DNA from: Narthecium ossifragum
Lineage: Eukaryota; Streptophyta; Magnoliopsida; Dioscoreales; Nartheciaceae
Direction of reading: 5' to 3'
DNA: 64,000 nucleotides
Assembly: GCA_963920575.1 (NCBI GenBank)
Contig: OY986973.1
Coordinates: forward strand, 16,354,062-16,418,061
Shown: positions 11,172 through 23,464 of the stretch, one piece after another
How positions within the stretch are numbered: the stretch's first letter is position 1
Layout of the letters: every line of letters starts with the position of its first letter
Program-made: the position numbers and the translations under genes
The notes under the pieces: generated by a model
Told to the model about the DNA's origin: nothing
The model's database searches: none
The model's input: the letters and a program-made list of their open reading frames with translations, nothing else

Positions 11172-12981
11172 TGTCACATCCCGACCCAGAAAACCCATCC
11201 GGTCCGAAACGTGAGGGTCCTAAACTCTAGAAATCAAACGACGAGAGCCTCCCCTAAGGTTCTAATCAATCACATACAACAATCAAAGGTAGTGTGTGCA
11301 CTACGCAGGTGTGAAACCGACCACCATGGCGCAGTTTTACCAAATTTCCCCTGGGGTCCAAAAGCAGCGATGCGATCAACCAATCGTAAACCAAGGCCAA
11401 CCGAGCCAAACCACAAAACCAGACCCCCGACCCAACACGGGCAGACCAGGTTGAAGGAACGGGTCCTCACAACCTATCACTCTTAAAGGAATTCATCCTG
11501 AAATTCGATAAGAGTAGGGTCGGAAACAACAAAGTAGAAACAAGCACACCTACACAAGACAAGAAAGGTTAGCAAGCTCGTAACCAGAGCAACCACACAA
11601 TGCATCAGACATCAACACCCGCAACACAAAACACCGGGCACCAAGGCCCGCAACGGTCACACAACCCATGAGACACACCTTGGGGTGAGTACCACTTGGG
11701 ACACTCTGCACTAGCGCCTCTAGCGCTCCCAAGTCACCCCCACAACACCTCTGCATCTTATGCCAACTAAGCTGATGAAGAAATCCATAATATTCCCTCA
11801 TGCCTCTGGGATGAACAGCTTCAAGGAAAAAGTGAGCATCGCATATGATTTCCTCGTGCAACTCTGAAACTGCTACTCGGCCTCTGGAGTACAATCAACT
11901 GTCTGCTGATGCCGTCATGAATCTCTGTCTGATATGTGCTAATCTCTCTGGGGACTGTATGATGACATCTGGAATGGTGGGTGATGTCTTGACAACCTCT
12001 GTCAAGCAATCAAATGAACGGCGCAAACCGCCGTGCTACATCTCGAATGGAACCACATCAGTCTGGACTGATGATGCAAACTCCAGCAAATGGACGTACT
12101 CCTACTAACTGTCTCCTGCAATCTGGTGATGATGTCCGCCATGGTGTGCTCCCACTCCCACTCTGACACTGGAAGGGGCAGTAATGGGTCTGCTGGATCC
12201 ACAACACTTCTACCGAAGCACACTCTGTCGTCTGCTGACGTTGTACAGTCCTCAATCACGTGCTCGGTACCAACCGTAGCATGGATCTCCATGACTTTGA
12301 ATATCTTCCCTGGGTCTCTATCCTTCTGGGTGTCGAGAGCTGGGTTTTGTTTACCGGCTCATGGTGAACTCTTTCCCCGTTGCTTTCGAGGGTGCTATGG
12401 AGAGCATCTTTCCCTCATGTTGTTGTTGTTTGTGCAGCTGTGTTTTCTGGGGAACTTTCTGCTTGTCACCTTCGCGGGACACCGATTTTGAGGTCAAGGT
12501 TCCACTGGGCGGTTTGAGCGTTGTGAGGTTCCATGTGGACGGTTCCCTCCATACATGCACAGGCTTCAGGAAGATAGTCAGTAGTTGCTAGAGAGGCTAG
12601 GGAAGATTCAGTGGATTTGTCAGCTCATTGGAGACAGATAGTCAGTTAGATCAAGTTTCGAGGATCATGTTCCAGATGATTTGCTCCTTCCTGTTCGCAG
12701 CATCCCATCCGGTCCAGGGTGTGACAGTCCTAAACTCTAAAAATCAAATGGTGAGAGCTTCCCCTAAGGTTCTAATCAATCACATACATCAATCCAAGGC
12801 AGTATGTGCACTATGCAGGTTGGAAACCGACCACCAGGGCGCAATTTTACCAAATTGCCCCTGGGCTTCAAAAGCAGCGATACGATCAACCGATCGCAAA
12901 TCAAGGCCAACCGAGCCAAACTACAAAATCAGACCCTCGACCCAATGCGGTCGGACCAGGTTAGAGGAATGGGTGCTCACA
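11172..12981 (-). mobile_element. Miniature LTR element (1810 bp) with 0.3-kb LTRs, nested
   Basis: The plus strand starts TGTCACATCCCGACC and ends GGGTGCTCACA, with a perfect duplication CGCCC (11167-11171, 12982-12986). Two similar terminal repeats are visible, 11172-11471 (300 bp) and about 12693-12981. They share long blocks such as 'taaggttctaatcaatcaca'. The interior (11472-12692) holds integrase remnants on the minus strand, and next to the left LTR a sequence resembling the pol-PPT junction at 20408-20458. No tRNA-complementary PBS is visible beside the right LTR. Compared with the 2.4-kb family LTRs these are drastically shortened, making this an internally deleted relative of that family. 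Confidence 0.75.
11840..12275 (-). pseudogene. Degenerate Ty3/gypsy integrase fragment
   Basis: Reading the minus strand, 12230-12170 gives PADPLLPLPVSEWEWEHTMA, recognisable as the linker into the gypsy integrase core (usual form LPIPEWKWEHITMDF). From about 12000 a different frame gives SPERLAHIRQRFMTASADS, matching the post-core stretch (IRERLxTAQSRQKSYAD). Most of the catalytic core between them is gone and the frame shifts. It belongs to the 1810-bp mini element. Confidence 0.6.
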
Positions 12982-13989
12982 CGCCCTCAACTTTGAATAA
13001 AATATTATTATATTTCTGTCATAGCCGCTTGATAGTTTAGTTGGGGTCGTATCCCGTTTGTAGGCATGAGTGCCTATTTTATTCCACTTTATTCTAGACC
13101 GATGCTATGTATACCCTTAGCGAGCTGTGGGCTACACCCGGACTTGTGTTTTATCTGACATCTTGTTGCATGCTTACACTTTTGTTTGTGCATGAGCATA
13201 GCATGCACCTGATTGCATTAGATGCATAGCGGATAGGATGTGGGTGATGGGTTGATCGCTGATCCGAGGCTCTCGGGCAGCTCAGATCTAGCCTTCAGAT
13301 CGAGGCTGGGTAGCAAGGTCTAGGATTTAATCTGTTATAATAATCTGATGATTTGAGGTTACATTTTAATTGGCTGTAAATTATGCTTGATCGAGGTTTG
13401 GAGGTCGTTCTAGGGTCCAGACTCAGTCTCAATTCCATTGATAGGGGAAGTTATGTATCACCCTCTGTTCTACCCCTGTTGTTTCAGCGCTAAGTATCTT
13501 GGTTGAGAGGGATGAGTGATGACAGTACCAGAGGTCATCAAGGTGCGTGCCCTGTGGTAGACGGTGTGCGTAACATAGGGTTCCCCTAGAGATAAGCTGG
13601 AACCTGGGACTTTAATGTTCCCTTCTTTTAGGAGTGTTGTAGCATAAAATCATGCTGAGCATATTGCTCACTCCTACCCGCGCTGCGTTTTGCAGGTGTA
13701 GGCGTCGGCTTAGAGGTATTCGAGGATTTGGGGTTCTTTTCATCGTGTTGGATGATTTAAATGTATAAATTCCTTCTGTAAGGATTTTTGAGGATTAAAT
13801 ATTGTATCAGAATCTTGAATTATATTAGAAATTTTATATTGACCCTAGATCAATTGTTAGTTTAGTTGTATTTATTTTTTATTATAAATGCGTCAGTGAT
13901 AATTGAGTAGAGTAGGAACCCTCATGTCTCGTCCCAGATGGATTTTCTGGGTTAGGGTGTGACAATAAGGTTGTTTAGAGTGCACCTTC

Positions 13990-15550
13990 ACACACTCATT
14001 AGGTTGTAGGCATTGATGCTATCTTGGGAGTCGAGTGGCTCCAAACCTCACGGCCAACAACCTTGGATTACTCAAAAAGGACGCTTGAGTACACCTGGAT
14101 GGGTAGTGTTATCTGACTACAACAAATAGAAGAACCCAGTAGCCACTTGCGCCCTCCCCAACTAATAGCCATATCCGAACCAGTCCCTCGATGGGTCGAA
14201 CCCATAAAGTAGGATATCGATGCCAACCCTAAGCTAAGAGAGATTTGAGAAAAGATTAAAGCGGGACAGATAAGAGGACCTTGGGAGATACGAGATGACT
14301 TGATATACTGCAAGGGCCGCCTCTACCTCTACAAGGATTCCCCCGTAGTACCAAACATCCTACAGGAATTCCACTCCGGAACACATGAAGGATCCGCAAA
14401 GATGTGGCAACGAATACAAGACATCTTCATGTAGAAGAGAGCCTAGAGCCACATTCAAACTTACGTACACCAATGCCCAGCATGCCAAAGATATAAGGCT
14501 GAGACACAACATCCTACTTGTCTCCTTCAACCTCTATCGATCTCCACTGAAATATGGACCTCAGTCTCCATGGACTTCATCGATTACCACCACCACATGG
14601 CTATACTGTTATCTTAATGTTAGTCGATCGCTTCTCCAAGTTAGGTCACTTTGCAGTTATACGACATCCCTATACGGCAATTTCTGTTGCAAGGTTCTTC
14701 TTCGACCTAGCCTTCACCAGCAAGTTTTGGCAAGAGCTCTTTCGGGCGCAAGGGTTGAAGTTCAACTTTTCATCAACCTATCACCCCTAGACAGATGGCC
14801 AAATGGAGGTACTAAACCGAACCCTTGAGATGTACTTACAGTGTTTCACAGGAGACTGGCTGATAGAATGGGCCCAGTGGATGTCATGGGCTGGGTACAT
14901 CTACAACACCAGCTAGTATTCCGACCTAAGGAGAACACCCTATGAAGTTGTATACGAAAAACTCCTAGTAAATCTATTATCCTATGTTCCAGGAATAGCT
15001 CGATCCACATTGGTGGAACACTACCTATTGCAAAGGCATCAAGTCCTTTAAGACATCAAGGACCAACTATCAAAGGCTCAAAACCAAATGAAGCAGGTCT
15101 ACGACCGAGGTCGCCATGATATCGAGCATCGGGTAGGAGACCTCATGTATGTCAAGCTGCAACCCTACCGCCAGCAGTCGGTGAAGACTCGAAGGACTCA
15201 GAAACTATCCGCGTGCTTCTACGGACCCTACCGAGTAACAGAATGAATAGGCAAGGAGGCCTACCAACTTGAGCTTCCAGAAGGTTCCAAGGTCCACCCT
15301 GTCTTCCATATCTCTCTACTGAAGAAATGCGTAGGTCCTAGTCCAGCAGAAGCCACAGAGATCCTAGATCCCTCCAAGGACGCCCCCATCCTCCTCCTGC
15401 ATGCCATCCTCGATTGACGATGACATGGCAAACAAGAAGAGGTCTTGATTCGTTAGAGGAGCCTTAGTCCAACCGATGCCACTTGGGAAAACTGGGATGA
15501 GACACAGGCCTGATATCCAGACTTGGTCCTTGATGACAAGGACTCTTCTG
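13990..15550 (+). pseudogene. Decayed chromovirus pol: protease end, integrase, chromodomain
   Basis: Successive plus-strand frames keep gypsy landmarks in order. These are DAILGVEWLQ (about 14015-14045, C-terminal part of the aspartic protease), KGRLYLYKD and the H2C2-type integrase zinc region with CPACQRYKAET (14310-14505), SVSMDFIDY (about 14570), FWQELFRAQG and TYHP (14720-14790), a TLEMYLQCFTGDW segment (14820-14865), [18 protein letters not shown] (15275-15325), and a chromodomain-like tail (15400-15545). Reverse transcriptase and RNase H are missing, and stops and frameshifts are frequent. The chromodomain places it among chromoviruses. It is followed directly by a polypurine tract and an LTR. 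Confidence 0.75.
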
Positions 15551-15564
15551 AAAGGGGGAGGGGA
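15551..15564 (+). other. Polypurine tract of the chromovirus
   Basis: Purine run aaagggggaggggA immediately 3' of the chromodomain remnant and immediately 5' of the TG that opens the LTR at 15565. This is the expected plus-strand primer site. Confidence 0.7.
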
Positions 15565-16733
15565 TGATATGGTTTAAAACAGCATCCCTACTTCTAACCC
15601 GATCCGCACTCAAGAACCTCTGACTTGAGCTAGGGCCAGAGCCTTGGCCGAGCAAGCCCCAAATGGGTAACCCGGCTTGACATGGGTAGGGAGGCCGCCC
15701 TTGAGAAGTCGGGCAATGTGGTCCCTTGAGCCACATGGCTCACCCTATCCTAATTTAGATCATTTACTGCTTTTCTATTTTGCTTTCCAAATTTATTTAT
15801 CTACATTGTAGTAGGACTCTTACTTCTATTTCTTCATTAGATTATTACTTGAGTAAGAAGTCATTAAATCGGAGTTTAACTCCCTTTGGATCTCCTGTAT
15901 TTTACCTATATAAAGGCCCCTACATCAATCCAATAATAATTAAGTCAAAGACCCTTGTGGTTTCAAGGCTCGGTCCCCTGACGATGGATTGTTCTAGGGA
16001 GCTCGCTCCCCAATCACCTAGGAGCTCTATGAGTTCATCTTTCGTTCATCGCCGATGGCATCACTCGCTGATGCCCTCATTGGTGATCCTCTTTACTGGG
16101 GTACTTTTTGTTCTTTCTCACTCTTGGCTTAATCCTTAGCTAGTTTAGTTATGCCTTCTTCTTCTTCTCGCTTGCTCAGGGCGACCAAGCCAAGACCTCT
16201 CCTCTTCTCTCTTCTCCTTCTATCTCCTTTGGACCCCTTCTCTTTCTCTTGGCCTGGCACCCCACCGACCTTGCGCCCAGGGAAGGACCACAGCCAACCG
16301 GTCGCGTCCCACCGGCGGTCCAAGGTCACCCCGTCCACTGAGCCGGCCACAACCCAAGACGGCGCCCATCACGCGCGGCCCCACTCTAGCCATCCTCCTT
16401 TCTTCTCCATATTCTTCACCATCTTCCCAATCCTAGCCTGCCTCCAAAACCCTAGGTCCTAGTTACCCTAGGACTCTCCCCTAACTATGACTCTCTATTT
16501 GAATCTCCACTAGGATTCCCTATACGACAACTTTATTTCAAGTTGACTAGGGATTCCTTCTTGAGACTCCTCCTTATAATTCCTACTAGGAAATCCCTGG
16601 TTCTAGTTACCCTATGACTCCATAATTTCCCTAATTCCTTCCATCCTATCCCAACTCAAACTCTTCCGTAACTTCTCTAAACCTCTAACTAACCTTCATC
16701 AATAAGCCCTACCATCCACCCCCTATTCTTCAT

Positions 16734-16780
<47 letters not shown>

Positions 16781-16802
16781 CTCCTCTTCCGCTAGCCCGA
16801 CG
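15565..16802 (+). mobile_element. 3' LTR (proximal part) of the decayed chromovirus
   Basis: It starts TGATATGGTTTAAAAC next to the polypurine tract. A TATA element (tatataaa, 15907-15914) sits about 340 bp in. The 3' part has a (CT)n microsatellite and is cut at 16802 by the 2458-bp solo LTR (duplication CGACG). Its continuation is probably the GC-rich DNA at 19261-19350 and 22841-23290, but I could not fix its true end. No coding region is convincing. Confidence 0.6.
16735..16778. repeat. (CT)n microsatellite
   Basis: An uninterrupted CT dinucleotide run of about 20 units. Confidence 0.95.
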
Positions 16803-19260
16803 TGTCACGCCCCGGCCCAGGAAACCCACCCGGACCGGGACACGAGGGGGAAAATCCTACATCTACTAACAGCAAGCTGGCGGAACAGATACAGAACAAA
16901 CAAAGGACAACAGTAATCTAACCATTACTGAACCAAAACTGTATTTACAACAATATTTACATATAACAGGGTTATACAAAAAATTTACATCATCGGAGGT
17001 ATCCGCAAAAGCACAGTAGAAACCATCCTGGCCCTCAAACATGGTCTGCTGGCGACGAGCTGCCGCAGGACGAACACCGGGGGCCCACAGGGGGTGCACT
17101 GGTACCTGTACCTACAAACACCGCGGTCCAGGTAGGAATGAGCAAAGGCTCAGTAGGGTTCTACTCTACGACACACACAAGGAAGGGTGACTCCAACCGT
17201 ACTAACTCTGTGCCAATACAACCCCTAAACTCCAAATCATAAATCCCTTCGATACCCCCAGGGTTCCTGTCCATAGTATGTCCCTCCGATGGCCACTGTT
17301 CAGGGGTGGTCCTCCTCCGACAGTCCCTGACACAGGGTGGACAATGACCATACCAGTAGGACCCACAAATCCCATTGATACCCATAGGGTTCCTGTCCAT
17401 AGTATATCCCTCCGATGACCCCTATTCAGGGGTGGTCCTCCTCCGACAGTCCCTGACACAGGGTGGACAATGACCATACCAGTAGGACCCACAAATCCCA
17501 TTGATACCCATAGGGTTCCTGTCCATAGTATATCCCTCCGATGACCCCTATTCAGGGGTGGTCCTCCTCCGACAGTCCCTGACACAGGGTGGACAATGAC
17601 CATACCAGTAGGACACCCATACCGGGGTAACAACAGCCAACACTTAGCTATTGATACTGGAGTACTAGGGACAACCCCGAACCCATGCCTTAGCCTAACA
17701 TGCCTCTAATGCGTAGAAGAGCAAGACAATAATAAAACAGAATGAATAGGCAGGAAAAATAGCAATATTAACAGACAGATAATAAAGCAGTAAAGCAAAT
17801 AAGTAAAACAGTAAAGTATGCAACAAACAAGACAGTATAAGCAAGCAAATAATATAACAATATAAACAACATCAGTTATAGCAATACCACTAACATGTCA
17901 TTCCCTGTTGCCCTCAGATACTGTTCCTGCGAAACCCTGGATCGATCCAAACGTACCCATGGATCGATCCGACAGCCCTCAATGAACAGACCATCTTGGT
18001 GCAACCTGGATCGATCCTACCTGAAGTCGGATCGATCCAACTTGCATGGATCGATCCCAACTCAAAAGGTCCAAGAACAAGAACAACATTCTCTACATAG
18101 CAGTTGTTTGATCCGTCGATCCGATGTCCAACCGACGTCAGATTTGGGATCCAAGATAGCCTCCAGTAGATCTATATGCATGGATCACCATATCCAAAAT
18201 TCAGATTCATCCAATGGTTAGATTAACGGAAAAACGCTAATCAAAACCACTAATTAAACTAACTTATCAATTAATTACTGCAACGCAGCCCTCCAGCAAT
18301 CAATTCATAACAATTTGTAGGAAAATCAGAAAAATGCGAAATAAGATGTAATGGAGAGCTAACGCATAGATCTACAACTCTTGTATTCAACAAAACCCAA
18401 GATCATGCTCGTACAAGCCGAACAACTCGCCACAAGCCGGCTGTTCTTCATGAACAGCAGAAAACCGGAAAATCCGCGATTAATCATGCATAAATCCTAC
18501 TCAAAACTCATCCAAAGATCATGAAACTTAAAATAGAAACTCTACTAAGCAAGATGCATCTAATACATGAAGATCAACCGGATCCAACGGTTAGATTTGG
18601 AGAAACCCATTAAATAGTGCATGTAGGTAGAACACCTACCGAGACTGCTACTCCTTGGATGATCCCCGCTAAACAGCTGCTAACCACACTACTAAACCAC
18701 GTCAAAGATCGTCCTCACGTCACCAAGATTCCAACGAGCCTTCAAGCTCCCAAAATGGTGGTCGGAGGAGGAAGGAGGGCGAAGAAGGAGGAGCGGCCGG
18801 AAGAAAACAAAGCAAGCTCTTCTTGCGGGAAGAAGAAGGGAAAGAGAAGAAGAGAAGAGAAGAGAAGAGAAGGGGGGGAAAGAAGAAGAAGAGTCCGGGG
18901 GAAACCCAGGAATGCCGGGGAAAAGGGGAAGAGGCCATCCCTTGCCTTTGACAGAGGGAACGACGGCCACGACGGCTGTACTCGCGGAGGAAAACAGTGC
19001 CGACTCACTCATGAGTCCGATCGATCCCTCCTATGAGCGATCGATCGCTCACGGGCCCCCAGCTGTCCAAAAGCAAGCTTCTGCGCGCCCGAGCTGGGAT
19101 CTTCCGATCCCGGGTCCACCTAGCCATTCTATTCAAACACATACACCAAAACAAGGTCTGTGTGTGCACACGAGTGTGAAACAAACCAACAAGGTGCAAT
19201 TTACCAAATTGCCCTTGCGGTCAACAACGAGCCACAGGAATAGAGGGACGGGTCCTCACA
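16803..19260 (-). mobile_element. Solo LTR, 2458 bp, Del/Tekay-like family, inverted
   Basis: The plus strand begins TGTCACGCCCCGGCCC and ends GGACGGGTCCTCACA, flanked by a perfect duplication CGACG (16798-16802, 19261-19265). It carries a 126-bp tandem repeat (17236-17613), four GGATCGATCC palindromes at 17938-18055, and further GATCGATC sites at 19018-19050. The 143-codon minus ORF over the tandem repeat exists because 126 is divisible by three; it resembles no known protein. Confidence 0.85.
17236..17613. repeat. 126-bp tandem repeat, three copies, inside an LTR
   Basis: The motif gggttcctgtccatagtat recurs at 17261, 17387 and 17513, an exact 126-bp spacing. The second and third copies are nearly identical and the first is more diverged. 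Related single units occur in the LTR at 61040-63427 (around 61560-61665 and 61835-61945), so the unit is ancestral and was amplified here. Confidence 0.9.
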
Positions 19261-20289
19261 CGACGCCCCTTCACACCCCGCTCGCCACGCGGTCGTTCAC
19301 CGCACCCCACTGCGCCACATCCGGTGTGTCTCGCTTGGGGTGCACGTCCCGTGAGGACCTGTCCCTCTACTCCTGGGTCAACCGACCGCTTCGGGTCCTT
19401 GGCTCGCTTGCTTGTTTCGCGTCGAGCGCTATCCGATAGATCACATTGTTTCTTGAGCCGCAAGGGCAATTTGATAAATTTCGCCTTGTCGGTTTCTTTC
19501 ACACCCGCGTGTGCACGCATTGACCGTGTGCTATGGTAATGTTTGTTTAGAACGGTTAGTTGGACCTGGGATCAAAAGATCCGGGCTTGGGCTTCCGTTT
19601 TAGCCCAAGTCTAGCTTTCTGCACAAAAGGATTTATCTTCTCTTGCTAAGAAGATCGATCATTTGGTGCCAGAAAGTCTTTGCATCGTCGTGAAGGATCG
19701 ATCTTTTCCTTGGGGAAAGATCGATCTTTTCCTTGGGGAAAATCGATCTTTTCCTTGTGGAAAGATCGATTATTCATAGGTCGGCTCGTCCGTCTATAAA
19801 ACAGACGCAGCCCCATTCTCTTTTCCCCTTTTGAAATCCGCCGTCCTTGAGCTTAGATCTGGTGAGATTTTGGAGGAGATAGAGGGCAATCTTTGGCTCA
19901 ACATCTGGGATTGAAGCTGCTCTAGTCTAGGTAGGGATACTACCTACGTGTCTTCCAGGTTTTTCTAAGTCTTTGAGTTCGTTGTGATTCTTTTGCTTAA
20001 ATCTGCTCGTATGTATGTTTGTTTTCAATGCAAGTACCATTTTTGGACTCGTGATCCTTCGTACTAGCAGATCCCAAGGTTTTGTGGGATTTGGTAGAGT
20101 TTTTTTACGGTGTTTTTCACCAGCCGGTCGCCAGAGAACCCAACGGGATTGATTCTTTTTGAGGAAGGATCGACCATTCTTGGGGCATCATGCCTAGCCC
20201 AAGCATGATCGATCAACTGGTAGAGATGATCGATCATTTCCTTGGCGGGGCAAGACGATTCCCTTGGTCAAGGTACTGTAGAGGCACAG

Positions 20290-20385
20290 AGGCACCGAGG
20301 AGATCACTTGGGAGCGCGAGGCGCGCATGCGGCAGGAGTTTCCACAGTTGTTTTCTTCTCCAGGTACTTCTTGTCCTGTCCTCTA
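20290..20385 (+). pseudogene. C-terminal end of gypsy pol (chromodomain tail)
   Basis: The plus-strand frame reads EEITWEREARMRQEFPQLF, then SSPG. This matches the usual end of Del/Tekay polyproteins (ATWEREDxMRxxYPxLF). After it comes cgaatctcgggacgagattc (20418-20437), equivalent to the conserved block before the 3' LTR in this group. It ties the 2.4-kb LTR family to chromodomain gypsy elements. Confidence 0.65.
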
Positions 20386-20458
20386 GTGTAGCTATTTTGT
20401 TGTTCCGAGCCCTACCCTTATCGAATCTCGGGACGAGATTCCTTTAAGGGTATTAGGA

Positions 20459-22840
20459 TGTGAGGACTTGTCCCTCTACCCCTGTGGCTCGCTGTAGACC
20501 GCAAAGGCAATTTTGTAAATTGCGCCTTGTTGGGTTGTTTCACACCCGCGTGTGCACACACCGGCCTTGTTTGTGTTAATGCTTGTTTACACTGGCTAGG
20601 TGAACCCGGGATCGGAAGATCCCAGCTCGGGCGCACGGAAGCTTGCCTTTGGGCAGCTGACGACCCTCGAGCGATCGATCGCTCCTTGGAGCGATCGGTC
20701 GGACTCGTGAGCGAGTCGGTGGTGGGGTCGAGCCAGGGCGCGAGCGATCGATCGCTCCTTAGAGCGACCGATCGGAAGCGCGTCGATGGCTTTTCTGCTT
20801 CGCGAGGACGGCCACCGCTGGCCGTCGCTCTCCCCTGTCAGAGGGGGGGGGAGGACTTTCCCTCCCCTCCCCTCACTTTTTCCCCCTTCCCCCGGCTTTC
20901 CCCTCCCCCTTTCCCCTCTTTTTCTTCCCCTCCTCTTCCTCCTTCTCCTCCTTTCTTCTTCCTCTTTCTTTCTTCTCCCGAAACCTCTGCTTCTTCCCCT
21001 GTTTCCGGCAGCCCACTTCCTCACCTCCGTTCTCCCTCCTCCAACCATCTTTTCCGGCGTTCTAAGGCTCGCTGGATTCGTGGCAACGAGGGGAAGATCC
21101 TTGAAGTGGTTTGGAGGCTTGTTGGTGATCAAATCGCGGGGAATCAGCCGAGGAAAGCGCAGCTATGTAGGGTTATACCTACTGAGGTTTATTTCAGGTT
21201 TTCTCTAGATCTAGCCGTTGGATCTTGTTGATCCTTGTTTTGTTGGATTTCTTATGCCTATTAAAATTACTGATTTAAGCTTCATGTTAATTAGTTGAGA
21301 TTTGAGTGGGTTTAATGCATGATTAGTCTCGGATTTCTGGTTTTCTGCTGTTCTTGAAGAACAGCCGGCTTGCGGCGAGTTTTTCGGCCGGCGTATACAT
21401 GATCTTGGCTTTTGATAAACATACGAGTTGTAGATCTCTTTGTTATCTTTCCATTCCATCTTGTTTCGTAATTTTTAGATTTTTCTACGATTTCTTATGA
21501 ATTGTTTACTGGAGGGCTGCGTTGCACCAATTAATTGTTAATTTAGTTGATTAGCGATTTTTTATTAGCCTTTTCCCGTTAATCCAACCATTGGATGATT
21601 ATGAATTTTGGATATGTTGATCCTGGTATATACACCTACTGGTGGCTAAGTTGGATCTTGAATCCGATGACGTTTGGTTGTCAGATCGACGGGATCAATT
21701 AGCCCCTAAGTGGAGGTTTTGAGTGTTTGAATATAATATTATATTTCGGAATATAATAATATATTGTTACTGTTCATTCAGCGGTTTTTGGGGTTGCTTC
21801 TCGTTGCAGGAGTCCGCGGTTGACGGTCGCGGTACCGTCGTAATGCCGGGACCCGCTGCGGATCGGCTGGCAGCGGTCGGTAGTGTCGCTACAGCGATTC
21901 GGTAGACTTATATGATGCTTGACATACTATTGCATGCTTTGCTTCTTATCTGTGTATGTCATAGCATGCATTGTTGTTTTGTGCATTAGTTGCATTGGTT
22001 AGGGCGTGGGTGATCCTTGGGTCGCCGTCCCGAGGCTGGAAGCTCGGACTTAGCCCTAGGACCAGGGTTGGGCTGTTTGGACCCGGTTTGAATTGTGGTG
22101 TCCAGTCGATTCGATGATAGGCTTAGATGACTAGTACACTTGTGGCTTGATGATTGTAGAGGTCGTGTCCGTCTTGAGTCGGATGCTGAGGTGTAGCCGG
22201 TGTCCCACTGTGCGGACCCTGAGGTAGTGGAGTTGCCTACCCAGCGGTGCCTTTTTCCCGCCTGCAGTGCCGTTCCCTGCAGTTGTGTGTTCACCAGTGT
22301 TGTTCCTACTACTGAGCGCTGCTCCTGGGCCTCAGGGACACGCGGTGGGGTTATGGGACCCATGTATACACCCAGGTCCTACTTGAGGGCGACACTGTTG
22401 CGTTTGCCTCTTCCTTCTGTGTCGTAATGTGGATCCCTACTGAGCTTAGTGCTCACACCTACCCGGGCTGCGTTTTGCAGGTGCAGGCGTCAGTTCTTCC
22501 TCTGTGGCCCCTACCGGGCAGTTGGACGGCGGCGCTAGGCGGGCATTGAGAGGTGGTGATCTTTACAGCTTTTATATCTTATGTTAGTTAGTCTCCTACG
22601 GGAGTAATATTGTATTTGAACTCCCCTCTCTCCGAGGATTTATATATTAAACCTTTTTGGAGTTCTTAAATCTGTGGTTCGAGGTTTTGTTAATTATTGT
22701 CTTTTAATTGGGGTGTGCTTTTGGTGAATTGCTAGGGAGACCAATAGGTTAGAGGGAACCCTCGCCGTTCTTTTCCGCGTTTTGTAGGTTCCGGTTCGCG
22801 TCGCCGGCCCGGTTGGGCTTTCACGGGTCGGGGCGCGACA
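20459..22840 (+). mobile_element. 3' LTR (2382 bp) of the Del/Tekay-like family
   Basis: It starts TGTGAGGACTTGTCCC directly after the pol/PPT junction and ends CGGGTCGGGGCGCGACA. It is highly similar along its length to the solo LTR at 1848-4198, including the GATCGATC cluster at 20668-20775, the pyrimidine tract and the GC-rich end. The 234-codon ORF at 20527-21231 has no recognisable domain and mirrors LTR composition. Confidence 0.85.
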
Positions 22841-23464
22841 GCTCGCCTCCACGCCACCACGCCACGTCCACCGCACCAGCCACGAGCTCTCTGTGCGCTC
22901 GCGCCACCTGTACGGCACGTCCCCACATGCCCGTTCTGTTCGCCGCTCACTCGCACGTCACCACACTGCGCCGCGCCCCTGCCTGTACCACGACCAAGCC
23001 ACACCCCCGCCCCGCGACCATGCCACGTCGGCACACTCCCTCGTCACTCCCCCACAACGACTCTACTTCCGACACGCCAACCTTCAGCTTCACCTCGCCA
23101 CCTCGAGTCATCTACTCTGGCTCTCCATCGAGAGGACTTGGGCTACATGTTGGGACTCTTCTCCCTCTCGGCCACCATCGGGAAGGAGAAACCCAAGCCC
23201 AAGTGAACCCCCACGCCAGCACTCTGGCCCTATCGACCCGTCATACGAGTTTGGAAGGCTTAAGAGCTAAGTTCTTGTAACATATATGCTCTAAAGGTTG
23301 CAAGGGCTTTAACTCAATATTACATGTAAAAACAAATCCTAATTTATATTAGAGGAATACCTTGTTCTAAATAAAGAATCCTTTAAGAGATCAAATGAAT
23401 CTTTTTTTTTACGGATTTGTCATTTTAATCATAAAACATTTCATCACATCCCGCGGTCCGGCAT
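22841..23464. other. GC-rich target DNA, then AT-rich spacer; no gene recognised
   Basis: 22841-23110 is CAC/GCC-rich, like 19261-19350 on the other side of the LTR unit. I infer both are pieces of one older sequence, probably the chromovirus LTR begun at 15565. The 155-codon frame at 22813-23280 is low complexity. From 23281 the DNA is AT-rich with nothing identifiable. Confidence 0.4.

Larger units (their letters stand above)
9792..13964 (+). mobile_element. Solo LTR (about 2.36 kb net), split by a miniature LTR element
   Basis: It starts TGTGAGGACCCG and ends GGGTTAGGGTGTGACA, with a perfect duplication ATAAG (9787-9791, 13965-13969). Removing the nested element at 11172-12981 plus its duplicated CGCCC leaves about 2358 bp. 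A TATA box (ctataagtag, near 10186) gives the plus orientation. Palindromes GATCGATCGC and relatives at 10059-10165 lie just upstream of it. It interrupted the decayed chromovirus whose pol relics resume at about 13990. Confidence 0.85.
19351..22840 (+). mobile_element. Internally deleted Del/Tekay-like element: 5' LTR part, pol tail, 3' LTR
   Basis: A 5' LTR-like segment begins TGAGGACCTGTCCC at 19352 and includes a TATA box (gtctataaaacag, 19790-19802) with GATCGATC palindromes upstream (19650-19770). Similarity to a family LTR fades at about 20150. A short end of pol follows (20290-20385), then the junction, then a full LTR from 20459 to 22840. The flanks (tcccg, gctcg) do not match, so the unit may result from recombination or deletion. 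Confidence 0.65.

Noticed and set aside
17202..17633. 143-codon minus ORF with 42-residue repeats
   Set aside because: It is open because the 126-bp tandem unit is divisible by three; no similarity to a known repeat protein and it lies in a solo LTR.
20527..21231. 234-codon plus-strand ORF
   Set aside because: It lies wholly inside an LTR. The parallel frame in the sister LTR (1989-2597) differs, and the translation is P/S/L low complexity from a pyrimidine tract with no domain.
22813..23280. 155-codon ORF, H/P/T-rich
   Set aside because: GC-rich low-complexity DNA spanning an LTR end at 22840; no domain.
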